The notes below the pieces were generated by a model, which was not told where the DNA came from, did not search any database, and saw only the letters and a program-made list of their open reading frames with translations. Shown in pieces: positions 1 to 11,155 of a DNA stretch of 64,000 bases. The DNA comes from Metopolophium dirhodum. Taxonomy: Eukaryota > Arthropoda > Insecta > Hemiptera > Aphididae. The number at the start of each line of letters is the position of its first letter. The stretch's first letter is position 1. The stretch is taken from assembly GCF_019925205.1 (NCBI RefSeq), contig NC_083565.1, positions 30,408,241 through 30,472,240 on the forward strand, written 5' to 3'. The translations under genes were made by a program, and so were the position numbers.

Positions 1-610
1 TATCCATAAAAATAAAATTAGACGGCAACGAACAAATATATCATGTATAGATTATTCCCTAATAAAAAATAAACAAGTCACTAAACCCAAAGAATGAGGA
101 AAGTTCCATTTTTCGGAAAAATCTCTTCCGTGGTTTGTGGTATCTTGAAAATTTACAAAAGAGTTTTAATTTTTGTTTTAAGTATTTGAATATGACATGA
201 TAAATAATAATACGTAAATTATATCGTTCAACAATATTTTTAAAAAATAAAGTAAAAACTTCGTAAGCTACATACACTTTTTATAAGATTTAAAGTAAAA
301 GTTTAATAATTATTTAAAATATTTTGACTCAAAAGTATTTTACAAAATTATGTTAGTTCAACAAATCTGACATATACTGATATAGTAGAGGAAACAATTA
401 AAGAAATATTGTACTTATGTATTTTTAATATTTTTCAACTACTATGTAATAATATATCAGGAGTCTTCTATTACATTTGCAAGCTTTTTTCCAGAAAAAT
501 AAAATCGAAATCTATTTTGTGGAAAAATAATTTTTAAAACCATTTGTTAAAGGTCGAGAATATTATAACAGAAAATTTGTTATAAGTGTTTTATTCTAAA
601 AGAAGAATTG
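1..610. other. A+T-rich sequence with no recognised gene
   Basis: No reading frame with coding character, no splice-bounded exon and no terminal inverted repeat was seen. The only long open frame, on the minus strand at 59-277, is low-complexity and is judged to be chance. Confidence 0.6.
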
Positions 611-1543
611 TTTTAGATTCTGAGCGGAGCTATGAATGTATTGATTTTACAATGATGTGTGTTTTTTTTTTTATTTTTTTTTGTGCCTTTTGTCACTTTT
701 TATGACAGTAACAATTCTTAGATTTTCTTCAATAGTACCTTTTCTGATAGGAAAGTGAATCTAGTTGGTACTTGGGGGGGGGAGGGGGGGTAAAATTCCC
801 AGTAGTGTCCAAAAGCACCGTGAAAAACAAATGAAAAATTAAGGAATTTAACACAAGCCTCCTGATATATTGTTACAATAGCATTTGAAAAATATTAAAA
901 TTACAAAGGCACAATTTTTTTTATAAGTATATAAAGTTCAAATATTGACATAATGTATAAAAATCTCGAAAATTATTAACCATTGTAATTAAAAAATTAT
1001 AAAATGTACAATTTTTTGTAATTAAGGATTGAAAATTTAAAACAAAGATTCTCATAAATAATTTATACTGTAACTAAAAAATAAATACATATATACCTAA
1101 TAACAGTTATTTTTTACTGACATTTTAAATTCAAATTTGGACGAAATACATATTAAAACCAAGAATAACGATTTTAGTTATTTTTTTTTAGTTTAAAAAT
1201 ATTGTTTGTTGGTATATGAAACTTTTAGAGTATAATATTCAATATTGTTATATTTTATATACAGGCAATGATATTTTCAAATGTAAATTTTTTGGAAAAA
1301 ATCAATTTAACCTTCTGTAGTAACTACTAATGCCTATAATACTAAAATTAATTATTTTATTCACAATAATATCATCAAATACACTCAGTAAAATATTATA
1401 GGCTGACTAACCATTTTCGCTCAGAATCGTTTTTCGTATAAAATGATATTAAATAATTGAATTCAAATGTAGTACCATCCATTACAGTTACCCACTTGTA
1501 ACCTACTATACAGCAGAGTTACATCCGCTTGCCCACCTTTTTA
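611..1543 (+). repeat. Interspersed repeat family R1, near-complete long copy
   Basis: The copy opens with TTTTAGATTCTGAGCGGAGC and the inverse word CGCTCAGAATCG lies at 1418-1429. It is followed by the family's right end (CATTACAGT..CCCACTTGTAACC..CAGCAGAG..GCCCACC). The same words in the same order recur at 5205-5530, 14490-14640, 31565-31960 and, inverted, at 51052-51416 and elsewhere. GATTCTGAGCG is therefore inverted near both ends of the unit. No coding potential is seen, so it is probably a non-autonomous DNA element. A G-run at 772-788 lies inside. Confidence 0.75.
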
Positions 1544-1576
1544 GTTTAAAAACAACAATTTATTTTTTCTTGTTAG

Positions 1577-2156
1577 GGCTTACAAGAGGACATGTCATCA
1601 TCTGCAGATATGTTTGATAACTGTAGTGCCGAAGAAAATGTGTATATCAGTACAAGTACTGTGGAAAGTTGTACACCACCCACTCGACAAAATAATAAAA
1701 AACGTAAACTTGTTTTTACTGATGTCATTGAAAAGCGTATGGAAGATGCCTACAATATTATGAAAACTGTTTGTGATAAACCAAAAAAAAAATCGATGCC
1801 AACTTTACGGGGAACTTCTTGGTGAAAAATTAAGTGAATTTGATGAAAAAACACAATATTTTCTTATGCACGAAATGGATACTTTAATTTTGAAAACAAA
1901 ATTGAAAATTGAAAATCAGCTACCCACAACTTCTCAACCGAATTACCATTTGGAAAATCTGCAACAAAATGTTCCGACTGCTTCATATAACTCCTATAAT
2001 TTTCCCACTTCTATCAATTCAGCATCTTCGTACTATTCCCAACCATCTTCTTTTTCTTACGCTCAACAGTTCCAACATCCTCAGAATATTTCACCGATAT
2101 CTGGAATGACTTCCGATGAATCTAATACTGGTAATACTCAACACGCATATCAGTAA
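1577..2156 (+). pseudogene. Myb/MADF-BESS-like protein, 3' exon, frameshifted
   Basis: A splice acceptor (TTTTTTCTTGTTAG) precedes the exon. The first frame (from the ATG at 1592) gives about 70 residues ending in a basic stretch. At the A-run near 1781-1790 the reading must move by one base to continue into a BESS-like segment (GELLGEKLSEFDEKTQYF) and a Ser/Tyr/Gln/Pro-rich tail ending at 2156. BESS motifs follow MADF/Myb-SANT DNA-binding domains in insect proteins. PIF/Harbinger transposons carry such a second protein beside their transposase. A HARBI1-like remnant lies convergently at 2493-2874, so I infer both belong to one element. The N-terminal DNA-binding exon is not visible; repeat R1 sits directly upstream. 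The frameshift could be a sequencing error in the homopolymer. Confidence 0.6.
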
Positions 2157-2492
2157 TGTTAAGGTTTATTTTTTTATTTTCAAGTATTTTATTATACCTA
2201 CTCTTTATTCAAGGTTATATTTTATTTACATAATGATTTAAGATTTCTCTGTTTTTAGTTTTGTTATATTTATTTGAAATAATAACAAAAAGCAATTTAT
2301 TTAATATTAAGTTATTCAAAGTTAGTAACAAGTCAAGTAATAACTAATAGTTTTAATTTTTATTTGGACAATTATAATGAGGACAAGAATTTTTTTATTT
2401 AATAGGTATTTGATAATATTTATGATTATAATTTTCTGATTACAATATGTATCGTATATTATTAAAAATTAAACACGTTCATGTAATCTTAC

Positions 2493-2874
2493 CTTGATTT
2501 CATCCTTAAGTACATCTATCAATGCGTCACAAACATCAAACACGCATCAACAGTTTGGGAAGAAAATTTAAATAAGTAAGATAAACTTCTAAAACTGTCA
2601 CCAGAAGCCAAAAACCTGAGTGTCACTGCTAACCTTTAATAATTTATTTTAAAGTATGTTAGATAATAATAAATATTAAAAAAAAAAAATGATAATGTGT
2701 GGTAACCTTTCTTGTACAGAGATTGCTTCTCTCATAATTGTATCATTTTTTTTAATTACTGGTCCAATTTTACTAAGTAAAAATTCAAAGTCAGTGGCTG
2801 ACATCCTGCAAAAGTTTTAAAATTTACCAGATGGTTGTCGTCTTAGGTCCTCCATGAGATTTGTGGCATTGTAC
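2493..2874 (-). pseudogene. HARBI1-like (PIF/Harbinger) transposase fragment, broken
   Basis: Two minus-strand exons are readable. Exon 2874-2707 encodes a segment ending in SATDFEFLLSKIGPVIKK and then MREAISVQERL, preceded by NLMEDLRRQPSG. An in-frame stop sits between these parts near 2818. A GT donor at 2706 and an AG acceptor at 2635-2634 join exon 2633-2493, which reads LAVTLRFLASGDSFRSLSY. It then changes frame near 2535 and resumes as CDALIDVLKDEIK before a GTAAGA donor. The order matches the N-terminal part of HARBI1-type nucleases. The catalytic DDE part is absent downstream. One stop and one frameshift make it a pseudogene. It converges on the BESS-like exon at 1577-2156. Confidence 0.65.
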
Positions 2875-3400
2875 CTATCAAAGTATTATATCATAATCAT
2901 TAAACAATAATATGTTCCAATGGTTTTATACTCCAAGTTATATAAGTTCCTATTTTAATTTAAAATATAGTTAGCAGCTACACTGTAGGTGGAATATATT
3001 ATTGCGGATCCGTAAATCGTAATACCTACGTAGTAAACGAGGAAATCATTTTCTAAAATAGTTTTTGTTTGAATGGTTGCTATAATGCTATTATAATTTT
3101 TAAGTATTAAATGGACATATTTTGTTTTAATAAATTAATAAATTAATAAATTAAGCACAAACTAGTGCTTTGTCGTTTTCACTTATCATAGTCCAATAAA
3201 TTATTTATTAAATTGTGTTAAATTACAATAATAAATTATAAACTATTTAGTTGTTACCTAAGTCTTTACTACACAACGATTAGGACTAGACTAATTTCTA
3301 ACTTAAATTTCTCAAAAACAAAAAAGTGAAAATATTATTATTTAAGTGTGCCCCCCACCACCAATATTTGCTTCAACAGCCAGCAGTGGGAACAGTGTAC
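2875..3400. other. No recognised gene
   Basis: The stretch is A+T-rich with short AATAAATTAAT tandem runs near 3128-3153. Nothing coding was recognised. Confidence 0.5.
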
Positions 3401-3411
3401 TTGGCTACAGT

Positions 3412-3516
3412 ATTGGCCTACTTGTCAAGTACACCAGTCGTGTGAACACCCTCATCGTGCACTGGCCAAATGTACAATTATTGGCGTATTTGGCAAGTAC
3501 ACCAGTCATGGGAATC
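3412..3516. repeat. Imperfect direct repeat, two units of about 29 bp
   Basis: TATTGGCCTACTTGTCAAG at 3412 recurs as TATTGGCGTATTTGGCAAG at 3479. Both are followed by TACACCAGTC, so the spacing is 67 bp. The open frames crossing this G+C-richer patch show no recognised domain. Confidence 0.55.
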
Positions 3517-3659
3517 CGGCTATACTATTCAGTATTTAATAGCTTAATACTATTAAATAACAATCTAATAAATTAATAGACCCATATACGGGCCGTCATC
3601 TGTCAAATGTGCTGCCCAATAAATAATTAATAACTATTATTAATATTATTTATTATTCA

Positions 3660-3893
3660 TTACTATTATAATAAAAGTATAAAACCTCAACTTGACCGAA
3701 ACACTCGACTCAACTCTCGGACCACAACTGGATCAGAACATAAAAACGCTTAAATTTCTTAAGCTAACTAATTTAATTAACAAAATATAATTGTATCTAT
3801 GAACCCTATGTATATTATCTAAATTTTTATTAAGAATTGTGAACTAATGGCCTTTGCTGCCGAGTTGTTTTTAAGATCAATAAAAAAAAAAAA
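3660..3893 (+). mobile_element. Non-LTR retrotransposon 3' tail with poly(A)
   Basis: The tail ends with GAACTAATGGCCTTTGCTGC, a short stretch containing GATCAATAAA, and then a run of about 14 A. A related tail (GGAACTAATGGCCATTGTAG) occurs at 8298-8345. The signature (AATAAA-like word fused to a terminal A-run, no introns) indicates a reverse-transcribed 3' end. The coding part is missing, so the left border is approximate. Confidence 0.6.
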
Positions 3894-4086
3894 AAGGTAT
3901 AAAACAACTATAATAATTTTTCAAATAATGAAATGGTTATCAACATTTTAATCATAATCCCATGGGTGTATCAATGCAATTTACGTATTTACGTACATTT
4001 TAAAATAATTTACGTTAATTAAAAAAAAAAGCATTATTTAAAATATTAAAATTAAAATATTGAGTTATAAGTTATAACAATGGTTT

Positions 4087-4359
4087 CCAATTTTTTCCGA
4101 TTTCGGTTTTGAATTTAATACCAGTACCTATCCAATTTTTTGCGGTTTCGGTTTTAAATTATAATACCGGTATCCAATTTTTTCCGATTTCGGTTTTGAC
4201 TTTAATACCGGCATCCAATTCTTTTCGGTTTCGGTTTTAGATTATAATACCGGTATCCAATTTATTTCGGTTTCGTTTTCGATTTTGATTTCGGTTTCGG
4301 TTTTTTAACGGTTTATACCGATTTCTTAAACCGGTTTTGAAATCGGTTTCAAGCCCTGG
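4087..4359. repeat. 42-bp minisatellite ending in a hAT-like terminus
   Basis: Units beginning CCAATTTTTTCCGATTTCGG start at 4087, 4132, 4174, 4215 and 4257, giving a period of 41-45 bp, and a degenerate tail follows. The array runs into AAATCGGTTTCAAGCCCTGG. A very similar end (GGTTTCAAGCCCTAG) occurs at 27618-27632. I infer subterminal repeats of a non-autonomous hAT-type element of which only one end is evident. Confidence 0.65.
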
Positions 4360-4836
4360 TTTATAACTAAATTAAATTTCAAATTAACCATAAATAGCCT
4401 TGTTAAGAAAAAAAAAAAAAAATGTTTTTGAAATATTTTGAGGGATTGAACCCTTCCTTATCTATTTTGTTTATGGGCCTGTTATTAATTATAATTTATA
4501 ATCGTATAGAAACCTATACTTTTCCAAATATTTAAATTAATTATAGTAACAATTTTTTGGTTATTGATAATCTCCTTAGATGACATTTAAAATATATATT
4601 TATTTTTTTTTTTGGTATGGGAACCTCCATTTTTTTACTAGAAGCTCTTGTTTTCTATACCAAAAGAAAATTATTAACCAATTGAAAAGTTTGTAATGTT
4701 ATTGTATTTATTATATTCAATATTGTGTCACATCAATACATTTAATTTTTATATATTTTGAACTTTATACATTTAATGCAACAATTTACAATAGGTGTTA
4801 ATTTAAAAAAAGTAATTTTTATATTATTTGTTTCAG

Positions 4837-4911
4837 GTTTTAAAAGATGAAATTAAGTCAATGCATGGAATACAAATACATACAGAAATACCTGTTGAAA
4901 ATAACAAATAG
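4837..4911 (+). CDS. Possible terminal coding exon, gene unknown
   Basis: A strong acceptor (TTATTTGTTTCAG) is followed by 24 codons, beginning VLKDEIKSMHGIQ and ending in a TAG stop. Nothing upstream in the window can be joined to it with confidence. The first seven residues coincide with the end of the HARBI1-like fragment at 2493 (DVLKDEIK), which may be chance. Low confidence: a short open stretch after a good acceptor is weak evidence. Confidence 0.25.
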   Translation, partial: VLKDEIKSMHGIQIHTEIPVENNK

Positions 4912-5204
4912 AATTAATTATGTATAATAAAAAGAAAATAGTTATTGTAAAATAGAAAATGACTTTTCTGTTGTATACATTTTTTTCATTATGAATAATA
5001 TGCTTCATATGCGAGGGGCCGAGGGCCATTGGCTGTTTAATGTTCATTAATATTGTACCATTATTATATCATCTATACTCTGTCTCAAAAGAGAACAATC
5101 TCGCTTTGTGCTTTGTGAATGATGTGATTGGCGAGTTCAGAACCACTTTAAGACTAAGTTGTTGGTAGGAGATGCAAAGCACTGACTAAAATTTGTAAAA
5201 ATTT

Positions 5205-5530
5205 TTGTAATTCAGAGTATATTAATATATTTTAAAAGTGTACACAATGACATTTTCAAATGTAATTTTTTTGGCAAAAATTAATTTAACCCACTTTAGT
5301 AGATATTTACTAAAGCCTAATACGGAAATGAATTACTCTAATCACAATAATACCATAAAATATACCTACTTAATATTATAGGCTGACAGACAGTCTTCAC
5401 TCAGAATCGTTTTTCATATACAATGATTTATATCATTGAATTAAAATTTTACACCATCCATTACATTGACCCATTTAGGCCACTTGTAACCAACTGTACA
5501 GCAGAGTGACACTTACCTGCTTTTTTATTA
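5205..5530 (+). repeat. Repeat R1, 5'-truncated copy
   Basis: The copy holds the family's inner block (GACATTTTCAAATGTAA), the word TCACTCAGAATCGTTTTTC at 5399-5417, and the right-end block with CCACTTGTAACC and CAGCAGAGTGACAC. The left end is missing. Confidence 0.7.
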
Positions 5531-6023
5531 TTTGTGTGTCACATCACCTTTTGGGGTAGTGAAAATGCTTTGATATTTTACATCAGCATCTTTTCTGATA
5601 CCTACTTTGTGTGGTTAAAAGTATAATTAAACTATAAAGTATTACTATTTTTTAAAATACCATTGCGTACAGTAAAATTTATTATACACGTAAAAGTCCC
5701 AAGTTATCTATGGTTATCTTTTAATTATTATACGTTCACCTGACCAAAAATACCTATCATTATTATAATATTTTATTGATATATTTGATGCGTGACAAAA
5801 ACATTGCTATAGTAGTTAATACTTTGCATTGGTCCTCACAGGGGCATGTTCAGTGGAGCCCATTATTCTGTTGAAATAATTAAATATACAAATACACTCT
5901 AATACGTAAAAAAGAAACAATATTTTGTTTTAGTTTAGACAATTTTATTAAGTTATTAACAAACAAATATAATTTTGGAATAAACTTTTTACAGTTTGAA
6001 GTACAATCAAGTGTCAATGGATT

Positions 6024-6190
6024 GACGGCTCAAAATGGCCTAATTTTGAAAAATTTTATCTATATAATATACACATTTTAACAATATACAAACGGCTCAA
6101 AGTGGCCTTTTTTTTTTTTACATTTTTATCGTTTTTTTTTATTATTTTTCATCATTTTTATAACAATAAATGGCACAAAGTGGTCTTATG
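6024..6190. repeat. Three spaced copies of a G+C-rich word
   Basis: ACGGCTCAAAATGGCCT (about 6026), ACGGCTCAAAGTGGCCT (about 6091) and a diverged GGCACAAAGTGGTCT (about 6171) sit in otherwise A+T-rich DNA, just before a G-run (6191-6210) and the G+C-rich island. A similar layout of short G+C-rich words in A+T spacers occurs at 16180-18235. Confidence 0.6.
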
Positions 6191-6297
6191 GGGGTGGGGG
6201 GGGGGGGGGGAGAAAACACCAGACAAGACACAATAAGCAGGGGGAGTGGTACGTGATGGCGAGGTGCTTAAAGCAATAGTGAGGCTACTGGTCACCT

Positions 6298-7101
6298 CTA
6301 TACGTTCTCGCGGCACATCCCGCAGGCGGACGAGTGCAATGGCCCGCGCGTTTGCTCGCGGGTGACGACCATCATGACGGCGGGCGAAGTCCCGACCGCG
6401 ACGGCCACGGGAGCAATGAGACGATTTGACGGCGAGCGGCTAGTGCGTGATGTTGTGCGCATCGACGATGTGCAGGTGCTGAAGACGACTGATGCGTGAT
6501 GACGGCGACGGTGACCTAAAACACTGAGCGAGCAAAGGCAGCTGTTGGTGCTACGGAACCGTCGGCGACCGGAGACGTGACTCGACCGATTGCCACTGGG
6601 CAAAAATGGGAGAGGATCGTTGGACCGCGCTGCAAAGGTCCTGATCCTCTCCACGTAATTTTTGCCCTGACTCGACCTAGTCACCATCCGGTGGCCGTCC
6701 TGGAGTCGCGCATCGCTGTACCCTGAAACGTTATCCGTTTCCTCGAGTCCGGCGATGCTGACGTCCTTGTTCCTAGCTCAGCAGCTGTATCGCTCACCCG
6801 TTGTGTTTTGCAGTCTCCGCCGCCGCCGCCTTTGCGAGCCGTCTTCATGCGCTCTGCCATCGTCGTGGTACCGTCGGGGTGGTATCGTTGCCCGCGCCGG
6901 TACAGCTAGCCACCGCCGTCGTCGTCGTCCACCGCTCCTGGTGTGACCGAAGCAGCCGAGTCCGCGCTGAGTCGTCTTGATGGTCTCGCGTGTCGGCAAC
7001 CGCGAGCGCGCGACGCTGGCAACTGCGATCTCGTCTTTCTGTGGGTGGCCGGAAAACGTATAGGGTGACTTACCGCCGGACACCATAAAGTGCTCTTTCA
7101 T
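6298..7101 (-). other. G+C-rich island with open minus-strand frames, unidentified
   Basis: The sequence is strikingly G+C- and CpG-rich compared with everything around it. On the minus strand two open stretches in the same frame (7101-6778, 107 residues; 6687-6298, 129 residues) are Arg/Ser-rich and separated by stops. No domain is recognised. Arg-rich translations are common by chance in CpG-rich DNA, so coding is uncertain. The stretch lies downstream of the better ORF at 7176-7592 and may be part of the same unit. Confidence 0.35.
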
Positions 7102-7175
7102 GTACCACTCCCCCGTCGCCGCCGTCTTGTCTTGGTGTCTTCGTCTGGGGGGAGGGGATGACTACACTGCCGGCT

Positions 7176-7592
7176 TCAAGCTTTCCGGCAACAACCACAT
7201 ATCAGCAGGCGCTTTGCGCTCTTCCACGTGGCGGCCATAAACCGCCTTGTCCTACCACGTGTCTTGATCTGAATTGCTGCAGTGGTTGTTCCCGGTTCTA
7301 TTTCCCATTTCAGCGTAGTCATATCCTCTTCTTCCACAGACGGAATTGCGTCTGCTTTTTGATTGTCAACCAGCATGCTATCGTCACCAATGCATTCGGC
7401 GACAGCATCATTTTCCTCAAACAACCATTTAATAGCCTGTAGAACCTCCTGCTCTTCGTCTTCGAGTGTTCGCTCTAAAAATTTTACTTCCGGTTGGAAC
7501 TCTTCGTCCTCTATTGCCATGACCCATGTTTCGACGCGTTCTACAAAATGAATCATTACAATCTCTTCCACGAAGTCGGTAGTGATGGCCAT
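7176..7592 (-). CDS. Unidentified 138-residue ORF in a G+C-rich island
   Basis: The single open frame starts MAITTDFVEEIVMIHF. The first 95 residues are strongly acidic and rich in Glu/Asp and aliphatics (for example LEDEEQEVLQAIKWLFEEN). The last 40 are basic (KTRGRTRRFMAATWKSAKR) and end in a Cys pair (ICGCC). No signal peptide or membrane segment is seen. The ATG at 7592 is the first in frame. The marked charge asymmetry argues that this is a real or recently real protein rather than noise. I do not recognise the family. The surroundings (unusual base composition, word repeats at one side) suggest a mobile or acquired segment. Confidence 0.4.
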   Translation of the reverse strand: MAITTDFVEEIVMIHFVERVETWVMAIEDEEFQPEVKFLERTLEDEEQEVLQAIKWLFEENDAVAECIGDDSMLVDNQKADAIPSVEEEDMTTLKWEIEPGTTTAAIQIKTRGRTRRFMAATWKSAKRLLICGCCRKA

Positions 7593-7907
7593 TTTGATTT
7601 TTGGTCTATTCAGGTCAGACGTTAAATTGCAAGTGAACTCGAAGTTCGATACAAAATCAGTTTACTCGAAAAATTCAAGCATTTCCCAGACGACGGGTAC
7701 ACAGCGACGCGAGTATGGTCGTTACGAAGTCGTTTGTTATAATCAACAATCGTTAGGATTTCGGTCCCGTTTATTTTTCCAAGACCATTATTAATGATAC
7801 ATACGCGTTGTTATAATATATTAAACTATAATATTTGAACAAGGATTTGATTCGTATTATATATACTGCAGAACTGCAGTGCTCATTTTATACTTTCACG
7901 TTAAGTA

Positions 7908-8060
7908 TTTTAGATTCCGAGTGAACAATAGATGTACATTGATTTTACAATGGTGTGTGTTTTTTTTTCTGTATGCTTACAAGTTTTATAGTAAAAAAAT
8001 GATTCAATCTTCAATTCTAAGGGACAAGGGTAATTTCTGATACGAAATTGTATTTAGTCA
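7908..8060 (+). repeat. Repeat R1, left-end fragment
   Basis: TTTTAGATTCCGAGTGAACA followed by ACATTGATTTTACAATGGTG and a T-run matches the left end of the copy at 611. The right part is missing. Confidence 0.6.
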
Positions 8061-8289
8061 GAGCCCATTGAGAGATCTATATTGAAATTTATTTTTACCT
8101 ACCTGTCATCGTTTATCTATTATCTGCAGTTATAGAACTTGGAATAGTTCAATAATTCCATGAGATATTTATTCTTTATATTATATTTTAAAAACCTATA
8201 TGACCAGATGAATTTATTAAATTTTAGGTTTTCGGTTAAATGTGTTTACACATTCTTACACAAAACTTAACTGTATAATAAAATTTAAA

Positions 8290-8360
8290 AAAAAATTGGA
8301 ACTAATGGCCATTGTAGCTGATGTTAATTAATAAAAATAAAAATAATAATAATAATAATT
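8290..8360 (+). mobile_element. Non-LTR retrotransposon 3' tail
   Basis: GGAACTAATGGCCATTGTAG, then AATTAATAAAAATAAAAATA grading into an AAT microsatellite. It is related to the tail at 3840-3893 and is on the same strand. Confidence 0.5.
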
Positions 8361-8899
8361 ACTCATTGGCTAATAATAATATAAAATTGATTTAGCTAAA
8401 CAAATAGGTAATTACATACAATGATATAAATATATAATAGTTATAATAGTTATATATAGTTGAAACTCCCCTTTAGCATAATGCTTCTGTTGGGAGATAT
8501 ATAAGTTTGAGTTAAGTACAATACTAAAGTTTTAAGCTAAGTGATATTTACAAAGGAAAATAAAACATTTTAACAAATGAAAATTTCATTTTTTATTTTT
8601 TTTTTTTTATTATAATATAAGATGTTTCTAGCCATGGCTATCTACATCTATTGATATAAATTATAAAGGTACATTTTTAACAATTTGAATATGATAATTT
8701 AAGAATTATAATAATAATGATAGTAATAATAATAACATCAATAATAATAATGATAATAATAACAATATAAAGGTATAACAGATATAATAAATGGCAAGTT
8801 GTATAGCTTAATATTTACGCTACGAGTAGCAACAGCTGCTGTATAATGTGGAGCTGTTTAAACCAGAAGGGTCGTGTGGCCGTCCACGTTTTAGTCTGC

Positions 8900-9333
8900 G
8901 TTGAGGCGGATGTACATGGAGGCATGGAGCTGATAATGAAGTGAGCCAGGAGAGTTGAGCAGTGCGGTATGGAAGTTTTTTGATGTAGTTTTAATGTGGT
9001 CTGTGATTTCCTGGATCCGAAGGTCTTTGTGTAGGTTTACGTTCCTATTATAAACCAAGATTCGTTGGCAATAATACGTAGCACTTTATTTTGAAAAAAT
9101 TGAATTTTATTGATGTGAGTGGTCGCGCATTTCCCCCAGACCGGACACGCATAAGTGAGAAGTGGACGTAGAATTTGTTTAAATATTAGAAGAGAGCATT
9201 TTTTCTGTAATGGAGATTTTTTATTGAGAATAGGGTATAACATAGAAAGGCGCAGATATGCCTGTTGAAGTTTGGATGAGATATGGGGCTGCCATCGATG
9301 GCCGAAAGGCCAATCCACTGTACACACTACCAC
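8900..9333 (-). pseudogene. Jockey-like LINE, C-terminal ORF2 fragment, frameshifted
   Basis: The minus-strand frame 9333-9037 contains the segment after the reverse transcriptase core of jockey-type elements (LQQAYLRLSMLYPILNKKSP, then LRPLLTYACPVWG, then IQFFQNKVLRIIANESW). A frame change near 9045 leads into NVNLHKDLRIQEITDHIK and continues to about 8905. The fragment is 5'-truncated: sequence before about 9310 is unrelated. It lacks the catalytic RT motifs, so it cannot be functional. The 3' flank (8690-8790) is an ATA/ATG-rich simple repeat. Confidence 0.75.
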
Positions 9334-9359
9334 TTTAAGTCAACTTCTCAAGCCGGCTG

Positions 9360-10900
9360 TCACCCACGTTATCGTTATATAATATATATATATGTATGCA
9401 TTATATAATGATTTTAAATCAACGAACAAATTTAATTTAACTACCTTAAAAATTTAATATTTCTACCTTTAATATTCCTCCAGAATTTTATAATATATAA
9501 TACCATTTTAAGAACAAATATGTAATTTAGCACCAGATTAGTAAAATCAATAGCAAGACATTAGCAGATTTTATACTAACTAAACTATTGTAATATTATA
9601 ATAAAACAAATTACATTTAAGGAAAAATAATAAAATATTAAAAACATGTTACAAAAGTAAAAAAACAAAAGAATAGAATGTATTTTCAGCATAATCAAAA
9701 ATTCACGAGTCAACGAGTAGCAACAATCTTCTGAGACAAAGGGCGAATATAATATTTTCAAAGTAGACAATAAGCATTAAACCAAAAATTATAGAAACAA
9801 TAGCAAATACAATTGTTCCATACGAAGACACGAAAAAGACACAGTCCAAACAGAAATTTGAAAAGCAGAAATATAGATATAAGAATAAAAATTACAAATC
9901 AAATTCGACAAAACGAAAACAAGCAAGATAATATTCAAATACTTACCTTATGAAATACAAGAAGAGAAGAAGAATTAACTACCACAGAATCAAAGAATGA
10001 AATACCATAGAAAAACAACGAAAATGTATTGCTATTTGTCGAAATAAAAATATTATACTTCAAACTGTAAACAATCACTAAGAAAACATTTTTCCACAAA
10101 TCAATACATTTTTATAACCTTATATTCATATTTATTTTTTTTTTAGGCACGCATTATATAATTAACTATTAAAGTAGTAAGATTAAATTATCATTTAAGC
10201 ATAATTTTATAGTCAACGACGCGAATAAGCCGAGACAGTAACCTAGTAATAATATAAGTTTAGTATTTAATTTAGTAATAAGACATTTTTATGTAGCAAT
10301 AGCATTAAAAAATGAGGGCATTTTTTCCAAAAAACAACGGGGACTGTCGTATATTGCAGACAGTCGTCAAAATAATATTATTTAATATATATGTAATATA
10401 GGTGGGAATATTTCAAATTGTAAATTATTTGACATAGGTCAGGCCAGCGAAGCAATATGTGCTGAGGTGACAATAATATTTTCTATATAACACCGCCGTA
10501 CGCGCAGGCAAGACCCCCCGTTGTCGCTGAGTGATTCGGCGAGGACGTAGCTACGACGTGCGTGTGAAACGCCGATCGTAGTACGGGCTAGGCGATCTGA
10601 ATTTGCTAAGTGTTTTATTTATGTTTGTTTTAAATACAATAAAAGTGTTTCCGACCTGAAAACCCGAGTTAAACATTATTTTAGTCATTCTTATGTTCTT
10701 ACCTTTTATAGGAAAGCGCCGGGATATACGCGTACTATGTGTCAATGAAGTTTTATTAAACTGAATAGTGCCAAGGTATATGTAATCTTTGAGTCATTTC
10801 AACTAGATAGGAACGAACTAAGAATTGACGAGCGCCCTACCATCGTACCTCAACGAGTTAACAGTGTCATTCTAATTAAGTTTAGAGAGTATCATTAACT
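9360..10900. other. No recognised gene; A-rich stretch and a CpG-rich patch
   Basis: 9780-10060 is unusually A-rich and purine-rich on the + strand without a usable frame. 10490-10600 is CpG-rich and is followed by an AATAAAA word at 10637. These could be parts of an old LTR or promoter, but I cannot show paired LTRs. The Sailor element is inserted at the right side of this stretch. Confidence 0.35.
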
Positions 10901-10925
10901 AGAGAATACGAGGGTAAGGCGATTA

Positions 10926-10990
10926 TAGTACGCGAGGCGAAAAGTGAGCCGCGATCGTCGCGCGCCAAGCGGCTATTTTTCGTCAGGGTT
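10926..10990. repeat. Left terminal inverted repeat of the Sailor-type element
   Basis: It pairs with 12880-12944. The shared core is GTACGCGAGGCGAAAAGTG, then AGCCGCGATCGT, GCGCG and CAAGCGG. Confidence 0.9.
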
Positions 10991-11155
10991 ACTCCGCCTA
11001 TTCTTACTGTTTTCCCGCCTATAAAGTAATTTCAAACGACGTAATGTAGATTTTTTTAATAAATTATAATAAAAAATAAAAATAAAATACAAATAACACA
11101 AGTAATACATAAAATACAAATAACACGATTAATACATATTATAATACATTTTTTT

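Noticed and set aside
59..277. 72-residue minus-strand open frame
   Set aside because: Phe/Lys/Ile-rich low complexity as expected by chance in A+T-rich DNA; no motif, no support on either side.
5080..5160. TACTCTGTCTCAAAAGAGAA resembling a mariner or Tc1 end
   Set aside because: No inverse partner found within several kilobases; one short word is not enough.
8690..8790. AAT/GAT-rich array as a structured repeat
   Set aside because: Looks like simple-sequence decay at the 3' side of the LINE fragment, with no constant unit.
10480..10900. Solo LTR or promoter upstream of the Sailor insertion
   Set aside because: CpG-rich patch and an AATAAAA word are present, but no TG..CA borders or target duplication could be defined.
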